A stretch of DNA of 64,000 nucleotides from Mangrovivirga halotolerans (GTDB taxonomy: Bacteria; Bacteroidota; Bacteroidia; Cytophagales; Cyclobacteriaceae), in NCBI RefSeq assembly GCF_026241165.1, contig NZ_JAPFQN010000005.1:620001-684000 (forward strand), given 5' to 3'. Under the pieces are notes generated by a model that worked only from the letters and a program-made list of their open reading frames with translations, searched no databases and was not told the origin of the DNA. Position numbers and translations under genes: made by a program. Within the stretch, counting starts at the first letter, position 1. Every line of letters begins with the position of its first letter. Of the stretch, positions 23,694 through 33,181 are shown piece after piece.

Positions 23694-26144
23694 TTGAATA
23701 AGTATAATCTAATAATATTGCCCCTTATTACCCTTCTGTTATCAGGCTGTTTAGGCACTCGTTATTTAGAGGGTAATGAAAAGCTATTAGTTAAAAATAA
23801 GATCAAAGGTGAGGTAAATATACCAAATAGTGACATTGAACCGGTAATTATTCAAAAGCCAAATAAAAAATTACCCATTATTCCATTTGCTATTTATGTA
23901 TGGTTTTATGAAACCGGAGAAAGATATTATGATGTTGATGAGATTCTTGAGGATAAGCAGGAAGTAATTGAAAAGTACAATAGCAGAATCGAGGAGGCTG
24001 AAAAAGAGAAGAAAAAGAATAAACTACAAAGAAAAAGGCGCAAGAAAGTATCGAAGATAGATAAAAAACTGGAAGAAGGAAATTTATTAATGCGCTGGGG
24101 AGAACCACTAGCAGTTTATGATAGTTCCCTATCTTCAACCTCCGCAGCTGCAATTGAGCAGCTTCTAAAAAATAAAGGCTATTTCAATGCAGAGGTAGAT
24201 TACCATATTGACACTGCCAGAAACAATGAAAAAGTTATTGTTACCTATGAACTTAATCCTAAAGCAAGATATTTGATCAGGGATGTTTCATACGACATTC
24301 AAGATTCAACTTTAGAGGAGACTCTTTCAAAAGCTAAGGACATACGAAAAATCAAGACTGGTGTAGCTTATGATCAGGCAATTCTGATAGATAAGCGAAA
24401 TGAACTTGATGCTTATCTGAAAAACCATGGTTACTTTAATTTTAACAGGGAATACATTAGGGCGACTGTAACCAAGCATGATTCACTAAATGTTGTTGAT
24501 ATTAACATCAACATACTTAATCCAGAAAATAAAAATTCCCATAGTCTATATAAAATTGATTCTGTAACGATGGTTACTGATTCAGATGTTAAAAATAAAG
24601 AAGAGCCGAGACAAAAAATTTACTATAGAGGAATCAGTTATAAGTATTTTGAAAAAACCTATTCTTCAAAAGTACTAACCAGTCGTATTTTTGTTAAACC
24701 AGGTCAATTATATAGCAGAGAAAACATATTCGACACCCAGAGACAGTTGGGTACACTTGATATGTTCAGAACTATTAATATAACATATGATACCCTGGGT
24801 GGAAATATTGATGTATTTATATCGGTTACCCCACTGAAAAAGTTTCAGATGGCAAATGAATTTGGCCTGGGTATTAATATTAGCCAGGGAGTTCCGGGGC
24901 CTTTCTACAACCTTACTCTTAAAAACAGAAATACATTTGGTGGGTTAGAAATACTTCAGTTAAATGCAAGGGTAGGTTTTGAGCGAGTGGCTACTGAAAA
25001 TGAGTCTAATAATGAGTTTTACAACAACAATGAATATGGTGCGAATTTAAGTTTGACATTCCCTCAGTTTATTCTTCCGTTAGGTGAAGCCAGAAAAACA
25101 AATATGGGTAAGCTAAATCCGACAACTAAAATCTTAACGGGTTATAATTATGTATCCACACCGGAATATCAACGGGAAAATATTAACGCCTATATTTCAT
25201 ATCAATGGTTCAAACATCAAAAAAATTATTATAATCTAACACCACTTGAGGTTTATTTAATCGACTCCGAAATCAAAGACTCATTGTTTCAGGCCAGGCT
25301 GAGAGAACTTGAATTACAAGGAAATAGTTTGATAAGAAGTTTTGATCCTTCTTTTGTGAGCGCCACATATTTCACTTTTACAAAGAACATTAATCAATAC
25401 GGACAAGGAAGCGATAATAATTCTGCATATTTCAGACTATTGCTTGAACACGGAGGGATTATACCGGAGTTTAATAGTAGTTTAACTTTTTTCAAATACG
25501 ACAAAGTATCGGTAGATTTTCGTCGATTGATAGTTTTTGATGAACGAACTCAACTAGCTTACAAAATTAAAGGAGGTGTTGCTGTCCCTTACGGATCAGG
25601 CAGTGAAAACCTTGCTCCTCTCCCCTATGAAAAATACTTTTTCACCGGAGGAAGTAACTCTATTAGAGCCTGGCGATCAAAAAGGCTTGGTCCCGGAGAT
25701 TACCAACCTTTATTTTTTGTTGGAGATACTGATTCATTAGCTTACGATGACAGATTTGAGCAACCCGGTGAGATATTATTAGAAGCCAGTATCGAATTCA
25801 GACAGAATCTAGCTGGATTCATAGATATTGCGTTTTTTATTGATGCAGGTAATGTATGGCGGCTAAAGGATGTTAATCTTAATCCAGAGGGAAGTGCTAA
25901 TACTGAAAATGGTAAATTTGAATTTGAGAATTTTTATAAAGAAATCGCTGTTGGAAGTGGTGCTGGTCTCAGGTTAGACTTTTCCTATATTGTAGTTCGG
26001 TTTGATGTTGGTGTGAAAATTCATGACCCTGGCAGAGCTGAAGGAAGACGATTTATATGGGATGAAGGATTTAACAAATACCCATACAATACCAGAGCTG
26101 CAGACCCATTTGTTCTCAACATTGGTGTTGGATATCCTTTCTAG
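23694..26144 (+). CDS. tamL: TamL-type outer-membrane assembly lipoprotein (BamA/TamA family)
   Basis: An 816-residue Omp85-family protein. It starts at TTG 23694: an in-frame TAG at 23679-23681 rules out anything further upstream, and the N-terminus MNKYNLIILPLITLLLSGC is a complete lipoprotein signal with Cys19. POTRA-like modules span about residues 130-385, and the C-terminal bacterial surface antigen barrel covers about 390-816. It contains the FTGGSNSIRAWRSKRLGPGD segment (the substrate-binding loop region) and ends in a terminal Phe as barrels do. A lipidated TamA is the Bacteroidota variant. The partner TamB is not in the window. It overlaps the convergent kinase by 4 bp. Confidence 0.9.
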   Translation: MNKYNLIILPLITLLLSGCLGTRYLEGNEKLLVKNKIKGEVNIPNSDIEPVIIQKPNKKLPIIPFAIYVWFYETGERYYDVDEILEDKQEVIEKYNSRIEEAEKEKKKNKLQRKRRKKVSKIDKKLEEGNLLMRWGEPLAVYDSSLSSTSAAAIEQLLKNKGYFNAEVDYHIDTARNNEKVIVTYELNPKARYLIRDVSYDIQDSTLEETLSKAKDIRKIKTGVAYDQAILIDKRNELDAYLKNHGYFNFNREYIRATVTKHDSLNVVDININILNPENKNSHSLYKIDSVTMVTDSDVKNKEEPRQKIYYRGISYKYFEKTYSSKVLTSRIFVKPGQLYSRENIFDTQRQLGTLDMFRTINITYDTLGGNIDVFISVTPLKKFQMANEFGLGINISQGVPGPFYNLTLKNRNTFGGLEILQLNARVGFERVATENESNNEFYNNNEYGANLSLTFPQFILPLGEARKTNMGKLNPTTKILTGYNYVSTPEYQRENINAYISYQWFKHQKNYYNLTPLEVYLIDSEIKDSLFQARLRELELQGNSLIRSFDPSFVSATYFTFTKNINQYGQGSDNNSAYFRLLLEHGGIIPEFNSSLTFFKYDKVSVDFRRLIVFDERTQLAYKIKGGVAVPYGSGSENLAPLPYEKYFFTGGSNSIRAWRSKRLGPGDYQPLFFVGDTDSLAYDDRFEQPGEILLEASIEFRQNLAGFIDIAFFIDAGNVWRLKDVNLNPEGSANTENGKFEFENFYKEIAVGSGAGLRLDFSYIVVRFDVGVKIHDPGRAEGRRFIWDEGFNKYPYNTRAADPFVLNIGVGYPF

Positions 26145-29100
26145 ATTGAAAAATCCGGGATACTAAAACATATCTGTGTCCCCTTTTGTTCTTCAGAATT
26201 AACTTCTATTTCACCATCCTGAGCCTCTACAAAGTCTTTGCATAAATTTAAACCAAGTCCTGTTCCTGCTTCCTGAAATGTTCCCGGCTTAGAAAGAACA
26301 TCTTCATTACTAAATAAGTCATTAAGCGTTTCTTTATTCATTCCGACACCATCATCTTTAACACAGAGCCAAAGTATACCACTCCTCACACTGGCTGTAA
26401 CAATGATTTCTCCATTTTCATTTGTGAATTTCACGGCGTTACTAACCAAATTCCTCACTACTGTTTTTAACATATTCTTATCATAACGAACGGTGATTTT
26501 TTCATCAACATTATTTACAAATGTGATATTCTTAAACTTAAGATCCATATCAATAAGTTGAGCACAACTATCTACCATTAATCTTAAATTCACGGATTCA
26601 GGTTTTGGTTTAATACCACTCATTTGACTTTTTGCCCATTGCAATAAGTTCTCTAAAAACGATTGAATCTTAACTACATCTCTGCTTAAATTACCAGCGA
26701 GCATTTTTAACTCATCAGCACTAAGATTACCACTTGCCAATAACCGCAATACGGAGCCAAAGGAATTTAAAGGCCCCCTGAGATCATGACTTATAATAGA
26801 AAACAGTCGATCCTTCACTGAATTTAATTGTAAAAGCTCATCTCTGTGTTCTCGAATCTGCTCTTTTTGATTATTTAAATCGGAAGTTCTTTGGTTGACC
26901 ATTTCTTCCAACATTTTATTCCGCTTCTTAAGAACCTTTACCCTGCTGCGTTGAATAAAAAGGAAAAGAAGGATAATAATTCCAGCCAGAAGAACAATAA
27001 ACCATAGTTTTTTATAAAAATATTCTGCTTTTTCAATAGAAAATGATGCAGCATTTTTACTTTGAACACCGTCACCATTTATAGCTCTCACCATAAAAGT
27101 ATATTCACCTTCCGGAATATCATTATAAAAAGCAGACCTGTTATTTCCTCTTTTAATCCATGTCTCATCATAGCCATCCAGCATATATTCATATGATACT
27201 TTATCTGGTTGACTCAAACTAATTCCAGTAAATTGTACTTCAAGCCTATGCTTACCTGGACTGATTTGTATGTTTTTACTGTCTTTTACTATTTCTCCAT
27301 CCAGAATTATATTTTCAATGTGAATCGCAGGTGGAGTAAGGTTTTGTTTGATCTCAGAGGGATAAATGATCGATATACCTCGGGAGGTAGAGACCCATGT
27401 CCCACCATTATCATCAGCCAAACCAATTGATAAAGAGGCAATTTCATTTGATAACATTCCATCACTTCGGGAATACATCTTTGCAGAAGGTAATGTGGAT
27501 GTATTGCCGTGAATAAAATTTATTAACTCTTTTTCGTTTATTCGTAGCAAACCGTTATTCGTAGTAAACCAAAGATCCCCTCTTTTACCTTTAATAATCT
27601 GAAAAACAGTTTGTTTTAGAATATTCTCATTCCCATTAATGAATTTCGGTTTATCATCTTCTATCTTAAAAAGGCCTAGGATAGAACCAAATAATAAAGT
27701 ACCATCATTCAATTCAGTAGCGCGAAAAACGATATTCCCATCATTTACATCATTGTCAGCTATTTTTGATATAGTTTTATCTCTTATCCTAAAAAGTCCC
27801 TGACCATTAGTACTTACCCATATCGTTCCTTTTTTATCTCTGTACAAATTTAAAATCCAAGAATCTGCCAGATCAGAATCATTTGAAAATAATTTAACTT
27901 CCTCATTTATGAAGTTGTAAATGTAAAGACCTTCAACTGTACCTATTAATAAAGAAGAATCATCATATTTGATAATGTCTCTTATCTTTTCTGATTTAAA
28001 TTCACTTTGCAGCCCAATTTGTTTAACAATTTGACCGTTTTCAACTTTAATTAACCCACTATAGGATGCCAGCCATAACGAATTATCATTTTCAATATAA
28101 ATATCCCTTACATCTATTCCTTTGGTAGATGTTAAAAAGTGAAATTCACCTGAATAAAACTCTGCAACACCATTCTGAGTTCCAATAAATATTTTTTCAT
28201 CACCTCTGATAATAGAATGAACGCTATTAGAAGGCAGCCCTTGATATTTGGTGATATTTATAAAATTCCCTCTTTTAAACCTTATTAATCCTTGATCATT
28301 AGTACCAAACCAATAGTTACCCTCAAAATCTTCGATAATTACTTCGATAACTCCAGTTCTTAGTCCGATATTATCTCCCACATAATAGCCTGAACCATCA
28401 TCTAATATAGCAACACCTGCATTTGTACCAATAAATACTTTTCCATGTACATCTTCAAAAATGTAGGTAACTTCATTTCCTGGTAAATCATTTCGAGTGT
28501 ACTTTGCCAATGTATTATTTCTTAAGGTATATAACCCATCGGTTCCCCCAAATAAAACCGAGCCATTTGAAATCCCATATACCGCATTCCACTCTATTGA
28601 GGGTAAATAATTATTTAATAAGTTCATCGATTGATCAAAATGGAAAATTCCATTTGCCAGGGTGGTTATAAATATATTATTCCCTAAAATGTAGGTATCA
28701 GTTACTGTTACCTTTGCAATCTCCGGGTGATCAACATTCCGGTACTTCCCAGTATTTTTGTTGAAAAATAAAACACCTTCACGAGTACCAAGTATAAATT
28801 CTTTTCCAGAATCGGAAATTGATGTGATGACACCATTTGAAACATTTTCTGGAATAAAGGATTGAAACTTTTCATCTTTATATTTTAACAGCCCCTGACC
28901 ATTGGTTCCGATCCACAAACTACTATCTGTATTAGAAAAATAAAGCGATAAAAAACCTGATGATTTTATAGAAGGATGAGTTGAAAAATTATATAACTCA
29001 ATATCATATCCATCAAATTTACATAGCCCGTTATATGTAGCAAACCAGAGAAAGCCATTTTCGTCTTGAATGATATCCCTGATAGAATTATTTGGTAATC

Positions 29101-29245
29101 CATTATCCGAATTCCAAATATCTGCCTGGTAATTCAATAATGAAAAATAGGATGGTAGATCACTTCCATTTTTATCCTGTGACTTTGAAGGAAAAATTGA
29201 AAAAATCAGAATAAAAAATACCTGCAGGAGCAGCTTAAAATTCAT
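26141..29245 (-). CDS. Two-component propeller-domain sensor histidine kinase
   Basis: A 1034-residue membrane sensor. After a signal peptide (residues 1-22), about 600 residues form repeated reg-prop blades (patterns such as IIQDENGFLWFATYNGLCKF and IRGDEKIFIGTQNGVAEF), then a Y_Y_Y domain (about 655-740). One transmembrane helix (about 748-765) leads into a coiled coil, HisKA with phosphoacceptor in SIISHDLRGPLNS, and an ATPase domain with NLVSNAVKFT, DDGVGM and GTGLGLNLCK. Unlike the hybrid versions tied to polysaccharide loci it lacks receiver and AraC domains, so it must signal through a separate regulator that is not adjacent. No SusC/SusD genes are nearby. Confidence 0.93.
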   Translation of the reverse strand: MNFKLLLQVFFILIFSIFPSKSQDKNGSDLPSYFSLLNYQADIWNSDNGLPNNSIRDIIQDENGFLWFATYNGLCKFDGYDIELYNFSTHPSIKSSGFLSLYFSNTDSSLWIGTNGQGLLKYKDEKFQSFIPENVSNGVITSISDSGKEFILGTREGVLFFNKNTGKYRNVDHPEIAKVTVTDTYILGNNIFITTLANGIFHFDQSMNLLNNYLPSIEWNAVYGISNGSVLFGGTDGLYTLRNNTLAKYTRNDLPGNEVTYIFEDVHGKVFIGTNAGVAILDDGSGYYVGDNIGLRTGVIEVIIEDFEGNYWFGTNDQGLIRFKRGNFINITKYQGLPSNSVHSIIRGDEKIFIGTQNGVAEFYSGEFHFLTSTKGIDVRDIYIENDNSLWLASYSGLIKVENGQIVKQIGLQSEFKSEKIRDIIKYDDSSLLIGTVEGLYIYNFINEEVKLFSNDSDLADSWILNLYRDKKGTIWVSTNGQGLFRIRDKTISKIADNDVNDGNIVFRATELNDGTLLFGSILGLFKIEDDKPKFINGNENILKQTVFQIIKGKRGDLWFTTNNGLLRINEKELINFIHGNTSTLPSAKMYSRSDGMLSNEIASLSIGLADDNGGTWVSTSRGISIIYPSEIKQNLTPPAIHIENIILDGEIVKDSKNIQISPGKHRLEVQFTGISLSQPDKVSYEYMLDGYDETWIKRGNNRSAFYNDIPEGEYTFMVRAINGDGVQSKNAASFSIEKAEYFYKKLWFIVLLAGIIILLFLFIQRSRVKVLKKRNKMLEEMVNQRTSDLNNQKEQIREHRDELLQLNSVKDRLFSIISHDLRGPLNSFGSVLRLLASGNLSADELKMLAGNLSRDVVKIQSFLENLLQWAKSQMSGIKPKPESVNLRLMVDSCAQLIDMDLKFKNITFVNNVDEKITVRYDKNMLKTVVRNLVSNAVKFTNENGEIIVTASVRSGILWLCVKDDGVGMNKETLNDLFSNEDVLSKPGTFQEAGTGLGLNLCKDFVEAQDGEIEVNSEEQKGTQICFSIPDFSI

Positions 29246-29268
29246 ATTATTTACAAAATGTTATTTCA

Positions 29269-29276
29269 CAAATATA
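29269..29276 (-). promoter_or_regulatory. Putative -7 element of the propeller kinase gene
   Basis: On the minus strand it reads TATATTTG, 23 nt before the start codon. No TTG at the -33 distance, so the call rests on the -7 element alone. Confidence 0.45.
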
Positions 29277-29320
29277 TAACCAAATTCTTTTAATTAAAAT
29301 TTTTATAACAAATGTACAAT

Positions 29321-29354
29321 AAAAAAAGACTGCCAGTTTAGACAGCCTTTTTTT
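29321..29354 (-). terminator. Intrinsic terminator after glnN
   Basis: On the minus strand AAGGCTG pairs with CAGTCTT (one G-U pair) and is followed by seven T. It lies 20 nt beyond the glnN stop. Confidence 0.8.
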
Positions 29355-29373
29355 ATTAGTATTCAATATTATT

Positions 29374-31536
29374 TTATCTTAAAAATAACATTTCTCTGTA
29401 TTTCACAAGAGGCCAATCTTCATCATCAACAAGCAATTCAAGCTTATCTACATGATATCTGATCGAATCAAAATACTGAATTTTTACATCATCGCAATAA
29501 GCGATTGCCTTTTCTTCCAGATCTTCAATTTTATTGATTCTCTTTCTTTCATTGGTCATATCCTTAATACCGGCATTGATTGCAGAAATATGTTCTGAAA
29601 TCTTTTCGATATTTTTAACCACTTCAGTATTATCAACACCAAGACCTTTTAAGCCATTCGCGTTTGCTATCAATTTATTCTGATAGTTTACCGCTGTTGG
29701 AATAATATGATTTAAGGCAAGATCACCAATCATTCTAGATTCGATCTGAATCTTCATAATGTAGTTTTCAAGCATTATCTCATGACGAGCATCAAGCTCA
29801 ACTTCATTACAAACATTATGCCTTGCAAAAAGCTCTTTAGACTCTTTTGTAACATAAGCATGAAGAGCTCTTGGAGTATCTTTGATATTAGGAAGACCTC
29901 GTTTTTCAGCTTCTTTTACCCATTCTTCTGAGTATCCATCCCCCTCAAACCTAACTTTTTTCGATTCTTTAATATATTCTCTTAGAATATTAATTACAGC
30001 AAGTCTTTTTTCAGTACCGTTCTTAACTTCCTTTTCTACAGCTTCAGCAAACTTTGTCAACTGATCTGCAACTACAAGATTTAAGGCGGTCATTGGTTGA
30101 GCACTATTTGCTTCTGAACCAACTGCTCTGAATTCGAATTTATTTCCTGTGAAAGCGAAAGGTGAAGTTCTGTTTCTATCAGTGTTATCAAGAATGATCT
30201 GAGGAATTTTATCAATTCCCAGCTTCATATACATGTTATCACCTTTTTTCAGCTTGATATTACCATTTTCTTCAAGCTCATTAAGTACTGCAGTCAATTC
30301 GCTTCCTATAAATACAGAAACAATTGCAGGAGGAGCTTCGTTGGCACCTAATCTGTGATCATTACCTGGAGAAGCGATACTGGCTCTTAAAAGCTTAGCA
30401 TGCTCATCAACAGCCTTAATAGTACAAACAAAGAAAGTCAAAAATTGCAGATTTTCTCTTGCGCTACTGCTTGGTTGAAAAAGGTTTACACCATTATTAG
30501 TAATAAGTGACCAGTTGTTGTGCTTACCACTACCATTTAGTCCTTTAAATGGCTTTTCATGGAATAAGATCTTAAGCTTATGCTTTTCCGAAACTTTCCC
30601 CATCACATCCATTAATAATTGATTGTGGTCGGCTGCAATGTTTATTTCTTCAAAGACGGGAGCTACTTCAAACTGACTTGGAGCAACCTCATTGTGACGG
30701 GTCGTAACAGGAATACCTAGTTTAAGGCATTCAAATTCGAAATCCTTCATAAAGTTTCTTACTCTGGAAGGAATAGATCCGAAGTAATGATCATCCAGCT
30801 GCTGTCCTCTTGCAGGATCATGGCCAAATACAGTTCTTCCACCCATCACAAGATCGGGTCTTGCTGCATATAATGCTTCATCTATAGCAAAATACTCTTG
30901 TTCTACTCCCAAAACTGGAGTTACAGAAGTAACATTTCGATCGAATAATTTACAAACTTTTGTTGCAGCTATATTAACTGCTTCCATGGCTTTCAATAAT
31001 GGAGCTTTATTATCCAGTGCTTCACCAGTATAAGAAACAAATACAGTCGGTATGCATAATGTTTCATCAATTATAAACATCGGTGAAGACGGGTCCCAGG
31101 CAGTATAACCACGAGCTTCAAACGTAGAGCGGATACCTCCATTAGGAAATGAACTAGCATCTGGCTCTTGTTGAACAAGTTTTGAACCTTTAAACTTCTC
31201 TATCTCATCAAGTGGATCAAAAAATCCATCATGCTTTTCAGCTGTTGACCCAGTCAATGGTTGAAACCAGTGAGTATAATGAGTTGCTCCTTTGTTCAGA
31301 GCCCAGGTCTTAACAGCAGCGGCAACTGCATCAGCAGATTCCTCATCGATCTTTTTTCCTTTCGAAATAGCATTCTTTACTTTTTTGAAAACATCCGGAG
31401 ATAGTGTTGCCTGCATTTGTTTCAATCCAAATGTATTCTCTCCGAAATAAGTAGAAGCAGGTTTGTTTGGATAATCAGGAGTAACGATTCCCCTACTACC
31501 AAGCTGCTCAAGAGCTTTTTGTCTTAATGTAGCCAT
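29374..31536 (-). CDS. glnN: Glutamine synthetase type III
   Basis: Forms glutamine from glutamate and ammonia in the cytoplasm. The 720-residue length and the sequence order identify type III, not the 470-residue type I: STYFGENTFGLKQMQ near the N-terminus, VLGVEQEYFAI, TRHNEVAPSQFEVAPVFE, FKGLNGSGKHNNWS and GNDHRLGANEAPPA. It has its own TTG-N21-TAATTTTG promoter and terminator, so it is monocistronic. The type III enzyme is the common GS in this phylum. No nitrogen-regulatory gene adjoins it. Confidence 0.97.
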   Translation of the reverse strand: MATLRQKALEQLGSRGIVTPDYPNKPASTYFGENTFGLKQMQATLSPDVFKKVKNAISKGKKIDEESADAVAAAVKTWALNKGATHYTHWFQPLTGSTAEKHDGFFDPLDEIEKFKGSKLVQQEPDASSFPNGGIRSTFEARGYTAWDPSSPMFIIDETLCIPTVFVSYTGEALDNKAPLLKAMEAVNIAATKVCKLFDRNVTSVTPVLGVEQEYFAIDEALYAARPDLVMGGRTVFGHDPARGQQLDDHYFGSIPSRVRNFMKDFEFECLKLGIPVTTRHNEVAPSQFEVAPVFEEINIAADHNQLLMDVMGKVSEKHKLKILFHEKPFKGLNGSGKHNNWSLITNNGVNLFQPSSSARENLQFLTFFVCTIKAVDEHAKLLRASIASPGNDHRLGANEAPPAIVSVFIGSELTAVLNELEENGNIKLKKGDNMYMKLGIDKIPQIILDNTDRNRTSPFAFTGNKFEFRAVGSEANSAQPMTALNLVVADQLTKFAEAVEKEVKNGTEKRLAVINILREYIKESKKVRFEGDGYSEEWVKEAEKRGLPNIKDTPRALHAYVTKESKELFARHNVCNEVELDARHEIMLENYIMKIQIESRMIGDLALNHIIPTAVNYQNKLIANANGLKGLGVDNTEVVKNIEKISEHISAINAGIKDMTNERKRINKIEDLEEKAIAYCDDVKIQYFDSIRYHVDKLELLVDDEDWPLVKYREMLFLR

Positions 31537-31594
31537 AAAATTATTTTATTGTCCAGTTAGTTATTAAAAATAAGCAATCTTAAAAAAGCTGTTT

Positions 31595-31627
31595 CAAAAT
31601 TAACCCTTATTTTTTGCCAATTGCAAA
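31595..31627 (-). promoter_or_regulatory. Promoter of glnN
   Basis: On the minus strand TTTG (31624-31627) and TAATTTTG (31595-31602) are separated by 21 nt, a full match to the Bacteroidota promoter. Predicted leader about 53 nt. Confidence 0.65.
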
Positions 31628-31795
31628 AAAATTGTGTCTTTCAGCCTTTTTTTTCACCCAATTTAAGTGAATTTTCAAAAAAACAGCAGAAAAGAGATGA
31701 AAAAAATAACGAAAACAGTGAAAAAGCATATTATTTGATGAAATACATAATTATGGAACTTTTAACAATGTAATATCTTCCAACACGCTTATACC

Positions 31796-31813
31796 ATTTA
31801 CTATATAGTAAAT
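31796..31813. promoter_or_regulatory. 18-bp perfect palindrome in the -33 region of mtaB
   Basis: ATTTACTATATAGTAAAT is its own reverse complement over all 18 positions. It ends 14 nt before the mtaB -7 element and therefore covers the -33 position, where no TTG is present. This is the layout of an operator or activator site. The binding protein is unknown. Confidence 0.55.
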
Positions 31814-31827
31814 AGTATCATTTTTAG

Positions 31828-31835
31828 TAATTTTG
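31828..31835 (+). promoter_or_regulatory. -7 element directly before the mtaB start codon
   Basis: TAATTTTG fits TAnnTTTG and ends 4 nt before ATG 31840. With the usual 5-7 nt from this element to the transcription start, the mRNA would begin at or very near the start codon, that is leaderless. Confidence 0.55.
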
Positions 31836-31839
31836 CGCC

Positions 31840-33165
31840 ATGAGCAAAAAAGTAGCATTTTATACATTAGGATGTAAATTGAATTTTTCTGAAACCTCAA
31901 CTATTTCAAGACAATTCGAGGAAAAAGGATTTAAGAAAGTTCCATTTACAGACACTCCGGAAATTTATATTATTAATACATGTTCTGTCACTGACAATGC
32001 TGATAAAAAATGCAGAAAGATAGTGAGAGAGGCTCGTTCGATATCACCGGACTCTTATATAGCAATTATAGGGTGTTATGCTCAATTAAAACCCAAAGAA
32101 ATCTCTGAAATCAAAGGAGTTGATGCAGTTTTGGGTGCTGCGGAAAAATTCAGGCTAATCGAATTGCTTGATGGCTTTATAAAAGAAAAAGAAACAAGGG
32201 TACTCGCTTCAGAGGTTTCAGAGGCAAAAGACTTTGTTCATTCTCATTCAATTAATGACAGAACCAGAACTTTTCTGAAAATCCAGGACGGATGTAATTA
32301 CTTATGTTCATTTTGTACTATCCCGCTTGCCAGGGGTAAATCGAGAAGTGACACCATAGAAAACATCCTTAATAAAGCCAACGAAATCGCTCAAACCGAT
32401 GTCAAAGAGGTAGTTCTTACAGGTGTAAACACAGGTGATTATGGCATTGTTGATGGGAAACGAAAATATCGATTTTTCGACCTTGTTAAGGAACTTGATC
32501 AGGTAAAAGGCCTGGATAGAATTAGAATTTCATCTATTGAACCTAATTTATTAAGTAATGACATTATAAGTTTTGCCGCTGAAAGCAAAAGATTTGTTCC
32601 TCATTTCCATATTCCTCTTCAATCAGGAAGCAATAAGATCCTTAAATTAATGAGAAGGAGATACCTTAGAGAATTGTATGCTGAGAGAGTTGCCAAGATC
32701 AAATCATTAATGCCTGATGCATGTATAGGTGTGGATGTAATTGTCGGGTTTCCAGGTGAAACAGATGAGGATTTTATGGAGACATATAATTTCTTAAATG
32801 AACTTGATATTTCTTATTTACATGTTTTCACTTATTCGGAGCGAGCAAATACTGATGCTGTAGAACACAAAGATGTTGTTCCGATGAAAATCCGTAATAA
32901 GAGATCTAAGATGCTAAGAATTTTATCTGAAAAGAAAAGAAGACATTTTTATGAATCTCAACTAGGGAAAAACCACGTTGTTTTATTTGAAGATGATATT
33001 AGTGATGATGGTATGATGCATGGTTTTACAGAAAATTATGTAAGGGTTTCTGCAAAATATGATCCTGTTTTAATTAATGAATTGAAAAAGGTAAGGCTTG
33101 AAAGAATTGAGGATGATGGCAGAGTATCTGTAACTGAAATAGAAAATGAAGTGTTGGCACATTAA
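31840..33165 (+). CDS. mtaB: tRNA t6A37 C2-methylthiotransferase MtaB
   Basis: A radical-SAM methylthiotransferase of 441 residues that converts t6A37 to ms2t6A37 in tRNAs. The N-terminal UPF0004 domain has three cluster cysteines, Cys12, Cys48 (NTCSVTD) and Cys79 (GCYAQ). The radical-SAM triad is CNYLCSFC (Cys152, 156, 159). HIPLQSGSNKILKLMRRRY and IVGFPGETDEDF follow. The architecture fits the MtaB/MiaB-like subgroup and not MiaB or RimO, as judged from the YTLGCKLN N-terminus. The gene starts 4 nt after a -7 element and its stop lies inside its own terminator hairpin. Confidence 0.92.
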   Translation: MSKKVAFYTLGCKLNFSETSTISRQFEEKGFKKVPFTDTPEIYIINTCSVTDNADKKCRKIVREARSISPDSYIAIIGCYAQLKPKEISEIKGVDAVLGAAEKFRLIELLDGFIKEKETRVLASEVSEAKDFVHSHSINDRTRTFLKIQDGCNYLCSFCTIPLARGKSRSDTIENILNKANEIAQTDVKEVVLTGVNTGDYGIVDGKRKYRFFDLVKELDQVKGLDRIRISSIEPNLLSNDIISFAAESKRFVPHFHIPLQSGSNKILKLMRRRYLRELYAERVAKIKSLMPDACIGVDVIVGFPGETDEDFMETYNFLNELDISYLHVFTYSERANTDAVEHKDVVPMKIRNKRSKMLRILSEKKRRHFYESQLGKNHVVLFEDDISDDGMMHGFTENYVRVSAKYDPVLINELKKVRLERIEDDGRVSVTEIENEVLAH

Positions 33166-33181
33166 AAGCCAACACTTTTTA
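33149..33181 (+). terminator. Intrinsic terminator overlapping the mtaB stop codon
   Basis: GTGTTGGC (33151-33158) and GCCAACAC (33168-33175) form a perfect stem extended by AA/TT, followed by T. The mtaB stop is in the loop, and the tail abuts the stop of convergent bshB1. Confidence 0.85.
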
